Source: an uncultured Bacteroidales bacterium (GTDB lineage Bacteria; Bacteroidota; Bacteroidia; Bacteroidales; UBA932). From it: a stretch of DNA of 64,000 bases. The position numbers and the translations under genes were made by a program. Shown piece after piece: positions 28,459 to 37,047 of this stretch. The notes under the pieces are model-generated. The model was given only the letters and a program-made list of their open reading frames with translations, was not told the DNA's origin and did no database searches. The first letter of the stretch is position 1; each line of letters starts with the position of its first letter. Location of the stretch: positions 124,001 to 188,000 of the forward strand of contig CASEBV010000012.1 of NCBI GenBank assembly GCA_949286415.1, given 5' to 3'.

Positions 28459-29550
28459 ATGAAAATAATGAAAATATATAGATTGGCAGCAGCAGCTGCG
28501 CTTCTGGCTTCAATGACACTGCTCCCGTCTTGTGAAGAGTTTGATCCGGTTTTTACCGGAAAATATCCTCTGCCTGAGTCTTGGGAAGAGGTTGAAATGA
28601 CTCCGACAAAGACTATAAAGGAACTGTGCGAATTGTATAATCAGGGCAGCCCGCTTACTTTAGAGGAAGACATTGTCATCGGAGGCAAAGTCTGTACATC
28701 CGACCAGGTCGGCAATTTCTACAGGAGCTTCTATATTCAGGACGGCACTGCGGGAATCGAGATAAAGATGGGCAAGACAGGCCTGTACAACGAATACAAG
28801 ATAGGGCAGACAGTATATGTCAAGTGCAAGGGCCTGACTCTCGGAATGTACGGTTTCAGCTCAAGCTCCTCCTACGGCGGGCAGGGTATGGTGCAGCTCG
28901 GCTGCGTCGACCCGTCGGGGGAGTACGAGACATCCTATATTGAAGTCCAGTCCATTATTGACGAGCATATTTTCAGGGGGGCGGAAGGTACTCCGGATGA
29001 ACCGATTGTGCTTGAAGAAAACCAACTGCCGGGTAAGAATGACAATCAGACCAGCAACGAGTTCATCGGCCGCCTGGTCACAATCAAAAACCTCAGATAT
29101 GCCAACGAGGTGTTCGCCCTTCTGTACATCAACCCGAATCTGGAGCATAAGGATTCCAAGAACAGGGTATTCCTTTCCGATGAGCAGCATAATATCACCA
29201 CTTGGGCGATGAGTGAGCAGAATGTCATACGGCATCTTCGTGCGGGCGACTGGGACGATGTGCTGATAGGCAATTCCAATGACCAGAGTCCCGATGAGAC
29301 TGTCGCCAAATATAAGGACATCATGATCCGCTATGCCACCCCGGCAAATGTGAGCCAGTATTTCACTACTCCGGGCGGCACAGAAATCCAGATCCGCACC
29401 AGCGGCTACTGCCGTTTCGCCGACCTGGAGATTGACCCCGAAGTCCTTGCCGGCCGCAAGACCATCGATGCCACCGGTATCCTCACCATGTATCAGGGCA
29501 GCATACAGTTCGTCCTCATTGACCAGACCGGCATCAAGGTGAACAACTGA
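28459..29550 (+). CDS. DUF5689 domain lipoprotein
   Basis: 363 residues. The lipoprotein signal ends LLPSC, followed by EEFDP. The rest is a DUF5689-type beta-rich protein: KTIKELCELYNQGSP, IVIGGKVCTSDQVGNFYRSFYIQDGTAGIEI, IGQTVYVKCKGLTLGMYG. The same wording (IYIQDETAGIQLYF, MISFYGAAMQIV) appears in the 1315-residue lipoprotein, so the two share a domain. It lies 46 bases after the receptor and probably forms an outer-membrane complex with it. No enzyme motif is seen. It is the last gene of the run and is followed by a repeat-associated terminator. Confidence 0.82.
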   Translation: MKIMKIYRLAAAAALLASMTLLPSCEEFDPVFTGKYPLPESWEEVEMTPTKTIKELCELYNQGSPLTLEEDIVIGGKVCTSDQVGNFYRSFYIQDGTAGIEIKMGKTGLYNEYKIGQTVYVKCKGLTLGMYGFSSSSSYGGQGMVQLGCVDPSGEYETSYIEVQSIIDEHIFRGAEGTPDEPIVLEENQLPGKNDNQTSNEFIGRLVTIKNLRYANEVFALLYINPNLEHKDSKNRVFLSDEQHNITTWAMSEQNVIRHLRAGDWDDVLIGNSNDQSPDETVAKYKDIMIRYATPANVSQYFTTPGGTEIQIRTSGYCRFADLEIDPEVLAGRKTIDATGILTMYQGSIQFVLIDQTGIKVNN

Positions 29551-29551
29551 A

Positions 29552-29636
29552 GAAGTGTGCCCGATGGTATTTTCAAAATGCCGACGACCACGATAATATT
29601 ATAATATTGCGCCCGGTGGATTCTCCGCCGGGCGCT
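29552..29636. repeat. Intergenic palindrome/terminator repeat, copy B
   Basis: GAAGTGTGCCCGAT leads into GGTATTTTCAAAATGCC (29566-29582, one mismatch to a perfect palindrome), followed by CGACGACCACG and, after 17 A+T-rich bases, a GCGCCCGGTGGA stem. Module order is the same as in copy C at 36.9-37.1 kb. Confidence 0.7.
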
Positions 29637-29638
29637 TT
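29609..29638 (+). terminator. Terminator between the DUF5689 gene and manA
   Basis: GCGCCCGGTGGA (29609-29620) pairs with TCCGCCGGGCGC (29624-29635) with one G-T pair and a 3-base loop, followed by TTTAT. The flanking genes converge, so it may stop both transcripts. Confidence 0.75.
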
Positions 29639-29698
29639 ATAAATTATAGGGATGTTCAGAGTCTGGCTATTTTAATCGCCGCCTCCGTCACCTCTCTG

Positions 29699-30673
29699 CT
29701 ATCTCACATAGCTCGTAAGGAACTGCACATTGCCTTCAGGAACGACTTTCACTCCCTCGGTTGAGGCAGGGATGAGGACAGTCTCGCCCTTGCGGACGGT
29801 CTCGGTGTGTCCCTCATTGTCGGTGATGACTGCGCCGCCTTCTATGCAGATTATTATGAGGAAAGAATCAAGAGCCTTGAGATCAAGGTCATATTCTTTG
29901 TCAAGGTCATAGAGGGATGTGGTGAAATAGTTGCAGTCCACGAGCACATTCTCCCTGTCCTTGCCTTTCTCGTAGCGGGTCTTGTAGTCCGGATATACCT
30001 TGTAGTCGATGGCATCCTTTGCAAGGTCGGTGTGGAGCTCGCGCGGCTTGCCGTCGAGGCCGAGGCGTCCGAAGTCGTAGATTCTGTAGGTGATGTCGGA
30101 TGTCTGCTGGATTTCGGCGATGAACGAGCCGGAGCCGATGCTGTGGATGCGGCCTGCAGGCAGGAAGAACACGTCTCCCGGCTGGAGGCTGAAGTCTTCA
30201 AGGACATCAGTGATTGTGTTGTTGTTGACTCTCTCCACATATTCTTCAGGGGTGATGGACTTCTTGAGTCCGGCCATCAGGTGTGCGCCAGGGTCTGTCT
30301 CCACCACATACCACATCTCTGTCTTGCCCTTGGAGCCGTTGTGGCGTCTGGCGGCAAGGGAGTCATTCGGATGTACCTGGATGGAAAGGTCCTGCTTTGC
30401 GTCTATGAATTTGATGAGGAGAGGGAACTGGTCTCCGGTCTTCTCATAGTTGGACTTGCCGATGAGCTTGTCCTTGAATTCCTTTATCAGGTCGGTGATG
30501 GTCCTTCCGGCGTATTCGCCGTTGGCAACGACTGACTCATTGCCTTTTACACCTGAAAGTTCCCAGCTTTCTCCTATGTTGTGCTGGTCTGTGCTGATGG
30601 ATTTGAACGGGGCAATCTTTTCTCCTCCCCATACCATCGACTTCAATATCGGTCTGAACTTAAGAGGATACAT
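29699..30673 (-). CDS. manA: Mannose-6-phosphate isomerase, class I
   Basis: 324 residues, the size of the short class I form. It interconverts mannose 6-phosphate and fructose 6-phosphate in the cytoplasm, with one zinc. The N-terminal KSMVWGGEKI and GESWELSG are followed by the zinc motif FIDAKQDLSIQVHPND (Gln and His ligands) and KTEMWYVV (Glu ligand). RIHSIGSGSFIAEIQQTSDITYRIYDFGR holds the last His and the catalytic Arg region. It lies 38 bases downstream of a sugar-kinase-like gene on the same strand, so the pair likely supplies hexose phosphates. Confidence 0.93.
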   Translation of the reverse strand: MYPLKFRPILKSMVWGGEKIAPFKSISTDQHNIGESWELSGVKGNESVVANGEYAGRTITDLIKEFKDKLIGKSNYEKTGDQFPLLIKFIDAKQDLSIQVHPNDSLAARRHNGSKGKTEMWYVVETDPGAHLMAGLKKSITPEEYVERVNNNTITDVLEDFSLQPGDVFFLPAGRIHSIGSGSFIAEIQQTSDITYRIYDFGRLGLDGKPRELHTDLAKDAIDYKVYPDYKTRYEKGKDRENVLVDCNYFTTSLYDLDKEYDLDLKALDSFLIIICIEGGAVITDNEGHTETVRKGETVLIPASTEGVKVVPEGNVQFLTSYVR

Positions 30674-30711
30674 GTCTTATGGTGTTTTGTGTATATGGTC
30701 TTGTTGTCCTG

Positions 30712-31827
30712 TTATTGTCTTGCAGCCTTGTCAAGCTGGTCAAGGGCGAAAGTATATGCTCCTGTGGAGATGGCCTTGCTGGCTCCCATCTTTGAGATTG
30801 CAACGCCTATGCGCTTCTGCGGGTCGTATGACACTTCTCTGTCGGTGCCGTATACCTTGATGTAGCGCTGCTCCCCGCGGGCGAACTCGGCAAATTCCTC
30901 ATCGCTGTCAAGGTCGTAGACTTTCATCTGTACCCTGTTGAGCTCTTCTCCGGAGAGGGTGCTGATTTTACTCCTCAATGATTTGAGCAGACCCGGCATG
31001 ATGTATTTCTTCGCAGCTGTGATGCCGCCTCCGATGACAATCAGACCGTCGATGAGCGTCACGGCAGTTGCCATGGCATCTCCTGCAACTTCACCCATTT
31101 CAAAGAATGCCCTGGCTGCCGCTTCCCGGTCTCCTTCTCTCAGTCCTTCGGCCACATCGAAGATATCCTTCGGCTCCAGGCCGTGGTCCGGGTTGCCCGA
31201 AAGCTCGCCGTAGACTCTTTTCACGGCGCGCACGGCGACGCCCTCTTCCACGATGACCCCGTTGATCTTGCTGTGAGGCAGGCAGAATGTCTCCACGCAG
31301 GAGTTGTCGCCTCTGTTGAGCTCACCGTTGATGACAGTCCCGATGCCGAATCCTGTACCGAATGTGTATCCGATGAGGTTGTGATAACGCTTTTCGCTGC
31401 CGGCTTCCTTCAGCCTTTCGTTCGTCTCGGGTAGCATGCCTCCGAGGGCTTCCCCGTATGCGAAGAGGTCTCCGTCATTGTTGATGAAAACCGGGATGCC
31501 GAACTTGCCTTCGAGGAACGGCCCCAGCGCAACACCGTCCCTGAATGACGGGAAGTTCGGAAGATAGCCTCCGATGATGCCGTGAGGGTAGTCTGCCGGT
31601 CCCGGGAAAGCGAAGCTGATTGCCACCGGTTTCTCTTTCAGCTTGTTGATGACAGAGCTGAATCCGATGACCATAGTGTCAAGACACAGGTCAAGATTAT
31701 TGGCATTTGAAGGAAGGGTTATCGGGTCCACGATGAATTTTCCTCCCTGCATTGCCCCGAAAACCATGTTTGTCCCGCCAGCGTCAAGGGTCAGCACGAT
31801 ACGGGAATCTGTCTGGAAATTTGCCAT
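30712..31827 (-). CDS. ROK family sugar kinase
   Basis: 371 residues. The ATP-binding start VLTLDAGGTNMVFG and ISFAFPGPADYPHGIIGG (adenosine and sugar side), INNDGDLFAYGEAL with the catalytic Asp and TFGTGFGIGTVING identify a ROK-type hexokinase or glucokinase. The usual ROK zinc motif (CxCGxxGCxE) is not present; the equivalent region reads CLPHSKINGVIVEEGVAV. It is longer than the common 300-residue kinases. It is co-directional with manA, so mannose or glucose is a sensible substrate. A regulator role is unlikely because no HTH domain is present. Confidence 0.82.
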   Translation of the reverse strand: MANFQTDSRIVLTLDAGGTNMVFGAMQGGKFIVDPITLPSNANNLDLCLDTMVIGFSSVINKLKEKPVAISFAFPGPADYPHGIIGGYLPNFPSFRDGVALGPFLEGKFGIPVFINNDGDLFAYGEALGGMLPETNERLKEAGSEKRYHNLIGYTFGTGFGIGTVINGELNRGDNSCVETFCLPHSKINGVIVEEGVAVRAVKRVYGELSGNPDHGLEPKDIFDVAEGLREGDREAAARAFFEMGEVAGDAMATAVTLIDGLIVIGGGITAAKKYIMPGLLKSLRSKISTLSGEELNRVQMKVYDLDSDEEFAEFARGEQRYIKVYGTDREVSYDPQKRIGVAISKMGASKAISTGAYTFALDQLDKAARQ

Positions 31828-31858
31828 TGTGCTATCTTTTTGTGATTTTCTTATCTTA

Positions 31859-31866
31859 CAAATTTA
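31859..31866 (-). promoter_or_regulatory. Possible -7 box for the ROK kinase-manA pair
   Basis: Read on the minus strand, TAAATTTG matches TAnnTTTG and lies 31 bases before the ROK start codon. No TTTG is found at the standard distance, so the site is tentative. Confidence 0.35.
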
Positions 31867-31934
31867 ACAACAAAATTTCATAAATGGCATTTTTCATATA
31901 TTACGGATGAAATAAATGCATTATAAATGCTGTG

Positions 31935-32243
31935 TCAAAGGACTGCAACAAATTTTCTGATGTTTTCAAGTCTTTTGGCAAATGTCTTGTCCTGTCTGGC
32001 TGTCTGCATGTTGAAGTCAAGCTGCATGCGCATAAGCAATCTTGCATCAATGCCCAAGGCCGCTTCAAAAACAAGAGCCGTCTGTGTCGTCAGTGGCCGG
32101 CGGCAGTTCAGGATATCATTAAGAATCTTATATGAGATGCCGGTCTGTTCTGACAATTTTGTCTGTGACAGATGCCGGTATTCAGTTTCTTCTTTCAGAA
32201 GTTCGCCCGGATGTATGGGGCGCTGACATGTATATTTTCCCAT
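31935..32243 (-). CDS. higA: HigA-type antitoxin (XRE family)
   Basis: 102 residues. IHPGELLKEE is the typical HigA opening; the helix-turn-helix is LSQTKLSEQTGISYKILNDILNCRRP (about 25-50). The C-terminal half is the HigA dimerisation helix region. It neutralises the upstream RelE-like toxin and usually represses the operon by binding its promoter. It starts 7 bases after the toxin stop. In the higBA order the toxin comes first, as here. Confidence 0.85.
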   Translation of the reverse strand: MGKYTCQRPIHPGELLKEETEYRHLSQTKLSEQTGISYKILNDILNCRRPLTTQTALVFEAALGIDARLLMRMQLDFNMQTARQDKTFAKRLENIRKFVAVL

Positions 32244-32250
32244 AATTCCG

Positions 32251-32568
32251 TTATTTATAATGGTTTGATAATTCCAGAATGTTACATATTGTTACTGTAG
32301 TTTCCAATGCAACATCTTTTACTGTGAATTCAATTCGGTATCGGTCATTGACTCTGACAGAAGAAATTCCCGCCTTGTTTCCTTTCAGTACTTCGTAATT
32401 AAGAGACTTGATGGAATAAAGGTCTTCTATCTTGCCCGCTTGTTCAAGAGTCTTGATACGCAATTGGTATCGGGAAATGATATCAGGCTGAAAGCGGTGT
32501 TTCTTATCTTTTGTCTTGCCAGTCTCATACAGTTCCCTTAAATATTCTTGTTCAAAGTTAATCTCCAT
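32251..32568 (-). CDS. higB: HigB-type toxin (RelE/ParE superfamily)
   Basis: 105 residues. The C-terminal SVRVNDRYRIEFTVKD stretch carries the conserved Arg-rich strand of RelE/HigB mRNA interferases, and LYSIKSLNYEVLKG precedes it. These toxins cleave mRNA on the ribosome until bound by the antitoxin. The N-terminal part (MEINFEQEYLRELYETG) is a little longer than in the shortest HigB proteins. It is paired with higA downstream. An accessory module is likely, since the genes on each side are housekeeping genes. Confidence 0.85.
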   Translation of the reverse strand: MEINFEQEYLRELYETGKTKDKKHRFQPDIISRYQLRIKTLEQAGKIEDLYSIKSLNYEVLKGNKAGISSVRVNDRYRIEFTVKDVALETTVTICNILELSNHYK

Positions 32569-32591
32569 GGCCTCATGTCTGAATCACTTTG

Positions 32592-32599
32592 CAAATATA
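32592..32599 (-). promoter_or_regulatory. -7 box of the higBA promoter
   Basis: On the minus strand TATATTTG matches TAnnTTTG and lies 23 bases before the higB start. The best -33 candidate, TTTG in the loop/stem of the hairpin at 32605-32647, is 22 bases away. Promoter and hairpin therefore overlap. Confidence 0.45.
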
Positions 32600-32604
32600 T
32601 TACA

Positions 32605-32647
32605 AAAAACACAAACTTCCACAAAAAAAGTGGAAGTTTGTGTTTTT
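32605..32647 (-). terminator. Terminator after gpmI
   Basis: An 18-bp perfect stem (32605-32622 with 32630-32647) has a 7-base loop; read on the minus strand it is followed by six T. It ends gpmI transcription and sits directly upstream of higBA. The A/T ends would also let it work on the plus strand. Confidence 0.88.
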
Positions 32648-32700
32648 GTCCGGCCCAAGCCTAAATTCGCTCAGATGAACCGGTATGTGTGAGGTCGCCT

Positions 32701-34218
32701 TTAGACAAGCGGCTCTCCCGTCATGGCCTCCGGCTGAGGTATGCCCATCAGCTTGAGGATGGTAGGGGCGACGTCGGCGAGTTTCCCGTCTTTGACATGC
32801 TCGACTCCGGCATTTATCACGATGAACTGTACCGGGTTAAGCGAGTGCGCGGTGTTAGGGGAGCCGTCCGCGTTGTAGGCGTGGTCGGCGTTGCCGTGGT
32901 CGGCCGTGAGGAGGACAACATAGTCGTTGGCAACAGCCGTCTCGACGACTTCCCTTACGCATTTGTCGACCTTGGCGACGGCCCGGCAGATGGCGGAGAA
33001 TACGCCGGTATGGCCCACCATGTCTCCGTTGGCGAAATTGAGGATAATCATGTCCTCTTTGCCGGTGTTCAGCACTTCAACGAGCTTTTCCGTCACTTCC
33101 TGTGCGCTCATTTCCGGAAGCAGGTCGTATGTAGGGACCTTAGGTGATTTTACCAGAATCCTGTCCTCGTTCTCGAACTGGTCTTCACGGCCGCCGTTGA
33201 AGAAGAATGTCACATGGGCATATTTTTCTGTCTCGGCGATGCGGAGCTGGCGCTTTCCTGCCTTTGCGACTGTCTCTCCGAGGGTGTCCTGCACATTTTC
33301 CTTGTCAAAGAGGATGTGCACGCCCTGGAATTTGTCATCGTATGGGGTGAAGCAGCAGTAGTAGAGAGGAAGGGTCTTCATGCCGAAGTCCGGCAGGTCT
33401 TCCTGGGTGAGCACGGAGGTGAGCTCCCTTGCCCTGTCGTTGCGGAAATTGAAGAAGATCACTGCGTCGCCTTCCTGGATTGTTCCGAGGGCATTCCCTT
33501 CGGCGTCAGTGACTGAAACAGGCTTGATGAATTCGTCGGTGACGCCTTCGTCGTATGATGCCTGGATTCCATCTGTGGCGGAAGTGAACTTTGCCCCTTC
33601 TCCCTTTACGAGGAGGTCGTATGCGAGCTTGACCCTTTCCCATCTCTTGTCGCGGTCCATCGCATAATAGCGTCCGCAGACTGATGCGACCTTGCCGGTG
33701 GTCCCGGCCATCTTTTTCTCAAGTTCTTCCACAAAGCCCTTGCCGCTCTTCGGGTCCGTGTCCCTTCCGTCCATGAAGCAGTGCACGAAGACTTTGTCAA
33801 GATTGTACTGCTTTGCGACTGCCAGGAATTCATATACATGCTCAAGGGAGCTGTGTACTCCTCCCATTGAGGCCAGTCCCATGAAATGGAGCTGTTTCCC
33901 TGTCTTTGCCACATAGTCGTATGCTGCCTTTATCTCTTTGTTGTCAAGGAGCTTGTGGTCGCGGCATGCCATGTTTATCTTCACGAGGTCCTGATATACG
34001 ACCCTGCCGGCTCCGAGGTTGAGGTGGCCGACTTCAGAGTTTCCCATCTGGCCGTCAGGAAGTCCGACATATTCTCCGCATGCCTGGAGATGTCCGGTCG
34101 GGTATTTTGCCCTGAGTGAATCGATGTAGGGAGCGCCCTGGGTGTAGATGGCATTTGTCCAGTTGTGTTCGCCTTCGCCCCAGCCGTCAAGAATCATCAA
34201 AAGTACTTTTCTGTTCAT
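32701..34218 (-). CDS. gpmI: 2,3-bisphosphoglycerate-independent phosphoglycerate mutase
   Basis: 505 residues, normal length. It interconverts 3- and 2-phosphoglycerate in glycolysis, with two Mn2+ ions and a phosphoserine intermediate. The opening [10 protein letters not shown] supplies a metal Asp, and [18 protein letters not shown] holds the catalytic Ser. [37 protein letters not shown] and the C-terminal [17 protein letters not shown] (metal Asp/His) are all intact. It is divergent from rnr. Confidence 0.97.
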   Translation of the reverse strand: MNRKVLLMILDGWGEGEHNWTNAIYTQGAPYIDSLRAKYPTGHLQACGEYVGLPDGQMGNSEVGHLNLGAGRVVYQDLVKINMACRDHKLLDNKEIKAAYDYVAKTGKQLHFMGLASMGGVHSSLEHVYEFLAVAKQYNLDKVFVHCFMDGRDTDPKSGKGFVEELEKKMAGTTGKVASVCGRYYAMDRDKRWERVKLAYDLLVKGEGAKFTSATDGIQASYDEGVTDEFIKPVSVTDAEGNALGTIQEGDAVIFFNFRNDRARELTSVLTQEDLPDFGMKTLPLYYCCFTPYDDKFQGVHILFDKENVQDTLGETVAKAGKRQLRIAETEKYAHVTFFFNGGREDQFENEDRILVKSPKVPTYDLLPEMSAQEVTEKLVEVLNTGKEDMIILNFANGDMVGHTGVFSAICRAVAKVDKCVREVVETAVANDYVVLLTADHGNADHAYNADGSPNTAHSLNPVQFIVINAGVEHVKDGKLADVAPTILKLMGIPQPEAMTGEPLV

Positions 34219-34274
34219 GATATTATGATATTTTGTTAAATTTGCCGGATTGACGGGCTATGCCCATTCAAGTG

Positions 34275-34282
34275 CAAAGATA
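34275..34282 (-). promoter_or_regulatory. Possible -7 box of gpmI
   Basis: On the minus strand TATCTTTG fits TAnnTTTG and lies 56 bases before the gpmI start. The nearest TTTG is 25 bases upstream, longer than usual. Confidence 0.35.
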
Positions 34283-34347
34283 ATCATTTGCCCGAATAGG
34301 CGTTAATCAAATCGTTCATTTTGAAAGCAGATTAATTCATCAATATT

Positions 34348-36891
34348 ATGACAGGATGGAACAGGCGCAGGCGCAAGGACGGCGGCCGCAAAAAAGAGAA
34401 AAAGGAGAAACGCAGTTTTCCGGAATTCACGGGCCGCGTGCAGATGACGCGGGAAGGCTATGGCTTCATCATAGTTGAAGGGGAGGAAGATGACATATTC
34501 GTCAAGGCGTCCAAGATGAGAGGTGCCCTGAACGGGGATATTGTCAGAGTGGCGGTGACCAAGGAAAAGACTGACCGCCAGCGCAAGGAGGGCGAGGTTC
34601 TGGAGATTCTGGAGCGTTCGTCCAAGCCATTCGTCGGCATCCTTCATATTGTTGGGGAGCAGGCGTGGGTGCTCATGCAGAGCAGGGTGATGCCATACGA
34701 CATATCCATCCCTGTTACGGGTGCCTCGAAGTCAGCAGCTTCAGGCAAGACCGCGCCCGCTGTCCCGGTGACAGGCTCCCTGAAGAAAATAGGGGACGGG
34801 CTCTATGCCGTGACGGGAGTATATGAGACAGTGGACGGCAGACGGCAGGAACTCCGTGCGAAGCCGGGAATGAAAGTGGCCGCCCTGGTGGACAAATGGG
34901 ACAAGAAAGACTCTGACCCCGTGGGACATCTTACTGATGTGCTCGGCGAGCCGGGGGAGAACGACACCGAGATGCACGCCATTCTTGCTGAATTTGCCCT
35001 GCCGTACAGGTTCGAGCCGGAGGTCGAAAATGCGGCGGACGGCATTTCGGACGAGATAACCGCTGCCGACAGGAAAGAAAGGCGGGACTTTAGCGATGTG
35101 CTGACATTCACAATAGACCCTGCGGACGCGAAGGACTTTGACGATGCCCTGTCGTTCAGGAAGCTTGAAAATGGCAACTATGAGGTCGGTGTCCATATCG
35201 CCGATGTCACCCATTATGTCACTCCGGGGTCGGTCGTGGACAAGGAGGCCCAGGAGAGGGGGACATCTGTGTATCTGGTGGACAGGACTGTCCCGATGCT
35301 TCCGGAAAAGCTCTCCAACAAGCTCTGCTCCCTCCGTCCGAACGAGCCCAAGCTCTGTTTCTCGGCCGTCTTTGAAATCACTCCGCTTGCCAAGGTCGTG
35401 TCGCAGTGGTTTGGCCGCACGGTCATCAATTCCGACTACCGCTTTGCCTATGAGACCGCACAGCAGATTATCGATGCCGGAGACAAGGCCATGGGCATGG
35501 AGTTCCGCGGCGGTACTGACGGCAGGCAAGGTGTCGTCGGGTCAGCCATGGGAGAGGGCGTCACCACCGGCTGCATCATACCTGACAGTCTGAAGGAAGC
35601 CGTGCTTGTGCTTCACGGCCTTGCCTCCAGGTTCCGCAAGAAGAGGTTCGCTTCAGGGGCCATCAGCTTCGACCGCCCTGAAATGAAAGTTGAGGTGGAT
35701 GAAAAAGGCCGTCCGGTCCGTGTCTACCAGAAAATCAGCAAGGAGGCCAACTGGCTCATCGAGGAGTTCATGCTCCTTGCCAACAGAAGTGTGGCGGAAT
35801 TTGTCGCAAAGGGCTGCCGCTATCCTGCTGTTCCCGGAACAGGACTGGGCTATCTGTGCATATCTCCGGAGGAAGCGGCCAAGGCTGCCGCCAAATCCAG
35901 GGCAAAGACATTTGTCTATCGTGTCCATGACGAGCCCAACAGGGAAAAGCTCGAGGGACTCCGCTCCTTCATACATAATTTCGGCTATGAGATGGGACCG
36001 ACCGAGAACGGAAAGGAAATATCCCGTGAGCTCAACAGTCTCTTCTCCAGGGCCAAGGATACTCCTGAGTACAATGCCATAGAAATGCTGTCGCTCAGGA
36101 CAATGGCGAAGGCCCGCTACAGCACCGACAATATCGGGCACTACGGCCTGGCGTTCAAGTACTACACACATTTCACCTCTCCGATCCGCCGCTATCCTGA
36201 CATGATGGTGCACAGGCTGCTTGCCATGTATCTCTCCGGGGCGGACTCGCAGAAAAAAGATTACTACGAAGGGCAGTGCAAGCATGCGTCCGAGCGCGAG
36301 ATAATCGCAGCCGAGGCCGAGCGTTCAAGCATAAAGTACAAGCTTGTGGAATTTATGCAGGACAAGGTCGGCTATGAGTTCGAGGGCCACATTTCCGGCC
36401 TGACCGAGTGGGGAATGTATGTGGAGATAGAGCCGACCAAGATAGAGGGAATGGTTGCCCTGAGGGACATCACTTCCGACTATTTCGAGTTTGACCAGGA
36501 CCACTACCGCATCGTTGGCAAGCGCTCAAAGGTCGTATACAATCTCGGGGATGCCGTCAGAATCCGTGTCAAGAAAGCCAATCTTGACCAGAAACTCCTT
36601 GACTTCGAGCTTGTCGAGACCGGCAATGAGGAGCGTATTGGGAAAGACGGCGATGCTTTCGGAAGAGACGGCGGCAACTCTATGGCGGACCGTTATCGGG
36701 AAGACGGCGATGCCGGGAAAGGCCAATCCCAGGTATCTGGAAAGAATGCCCGCAAGGAGAAAATCCGCAAGGCCATCAAGGGATCCAAGCGCAAGGCTTC
36801 CAAGTCCGGAAAATCGAAGGATGGCCGGACTTCCGGTAAATCTGTCTCCGGAAAAAAGAAGGACAGCCGTTCCTCCGGGAAGAAGAAATAA
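34348..36891 (+). CDS. rnr: Ribonuclease R
   Basis: 847 residues. It is a processive 3'-5' exoribonuclease that degrades structured RNA. A basic N-terminus (NRRRRKDGGRKKEKKEKR) precedes a cold-shock domain (GRVQMTREGYGFIIVEGEED). The RNB catalytic core has FTIDPADAKDFDDALSF at about 254-270, with the metal Asp cluster, and HFTSPIRRYPDMMVHRLL near 610. The S1 domain lies at about 672-755, and a Lys/Ser/Gly-rich tail at about 770-847 resembles the basic tail that helps RNase R unwind RNA. It is followed by a repeat-associated terminator. Confidence 0.96.
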   Translation: MTGWNRRRRKDGGRKKEKKEKRSFPEFTGRVQMTREGYGFIIVEGEEDDIFVKASKMRGALNGDIVRVAVTKEKTDRQRKEGEVLEILERSSKPFVGILHIVGEQAWVLMQSRVMPYDISIPVTGASKSAASGKTAPAVPVTGSLKKIGDGLYAVTGVYETVDGRRQELRAKPGMKVAALVDKWDKKDSDPVGHLTDVLGEPGENDTEMHAILAEFALPYRFEPEVENAADGISDEITAADRKERRDFSDVLTFTIDPADAKDFDDALSFRKLENGNYEVGVHIADVTHYVTPGSVVDKEAQERGTSVYLVDRTVPMLPEKLSNKLCSLRPNEPKLCFSAVFEITPLAKVVSQWFGRTVINSDYRFAYETAQQIIDAGDKAMGMEFRGGTDGRQGVVGSAMGEGVTTGCIIPDSLKEAVLVLHGLASRFRKKRFASGAISFDRPEMKVEVDEKGRPVRVYQKISKEANWLIEEFMLLANRSVAEFVAKGCRYPAVPGTGLGYLCISPEEAAKAAAKSRAKTFVYRVHDEPNREKLEGLRSFIHNFGYEMGPTENGKEISRELNSLFSRAKDTPEYNAIEMLSLRTMAKARYSTDNIGHYGLAFKYYTHFTSPIRRYPDMMVHRLLAMYLSGADSQKKDYYEGQCKHASEREIIAAEAERSSIKYKLVEFMQDKVGYEFEGHISGLTEWGMYVEIEPTKIEGMVALRDITSDYFEFDQDHYRIVGKRSKVVYNLGDAVRIRVKKANLDQKLLDFELVETGNEERIGKDGDAFGRDGGNSMADRYREDGDAGKGQSQVSGKNARKEKIRKAIKGSKRKASKSGKSKDGRTSGKSVSGKKKDSRSSGKKK

Positions 36892-36941
36892 ATGATGTTG
36901 CCGCGCCCGGTGGACAGAAGACGCGTATGATGGACAGAAAC

Positions 36942-36986
36942 CGCGCCCGGTGGAGACAAAAATGATGTCCACCGGGCGCGATTTTT
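36942..36986 (+). terminator. Rho-independent terminator after rnr
   Basis: CGCGCCCGGTGGA (36942-36954) pairs perfectly with TCCACCGGGCGCG (36968-36980), followed by ATTTTT. An extra copy of the left arm at 36902-36914 could form an alternative longer hairpin. Confidence 0.9.
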
Positions 36987-37047
36987 ATGCAAAAGTGTGC
37001 CTGATGGCATTTTCAAAATGCCGACGGGCGTGAAAATACTACAAAAC

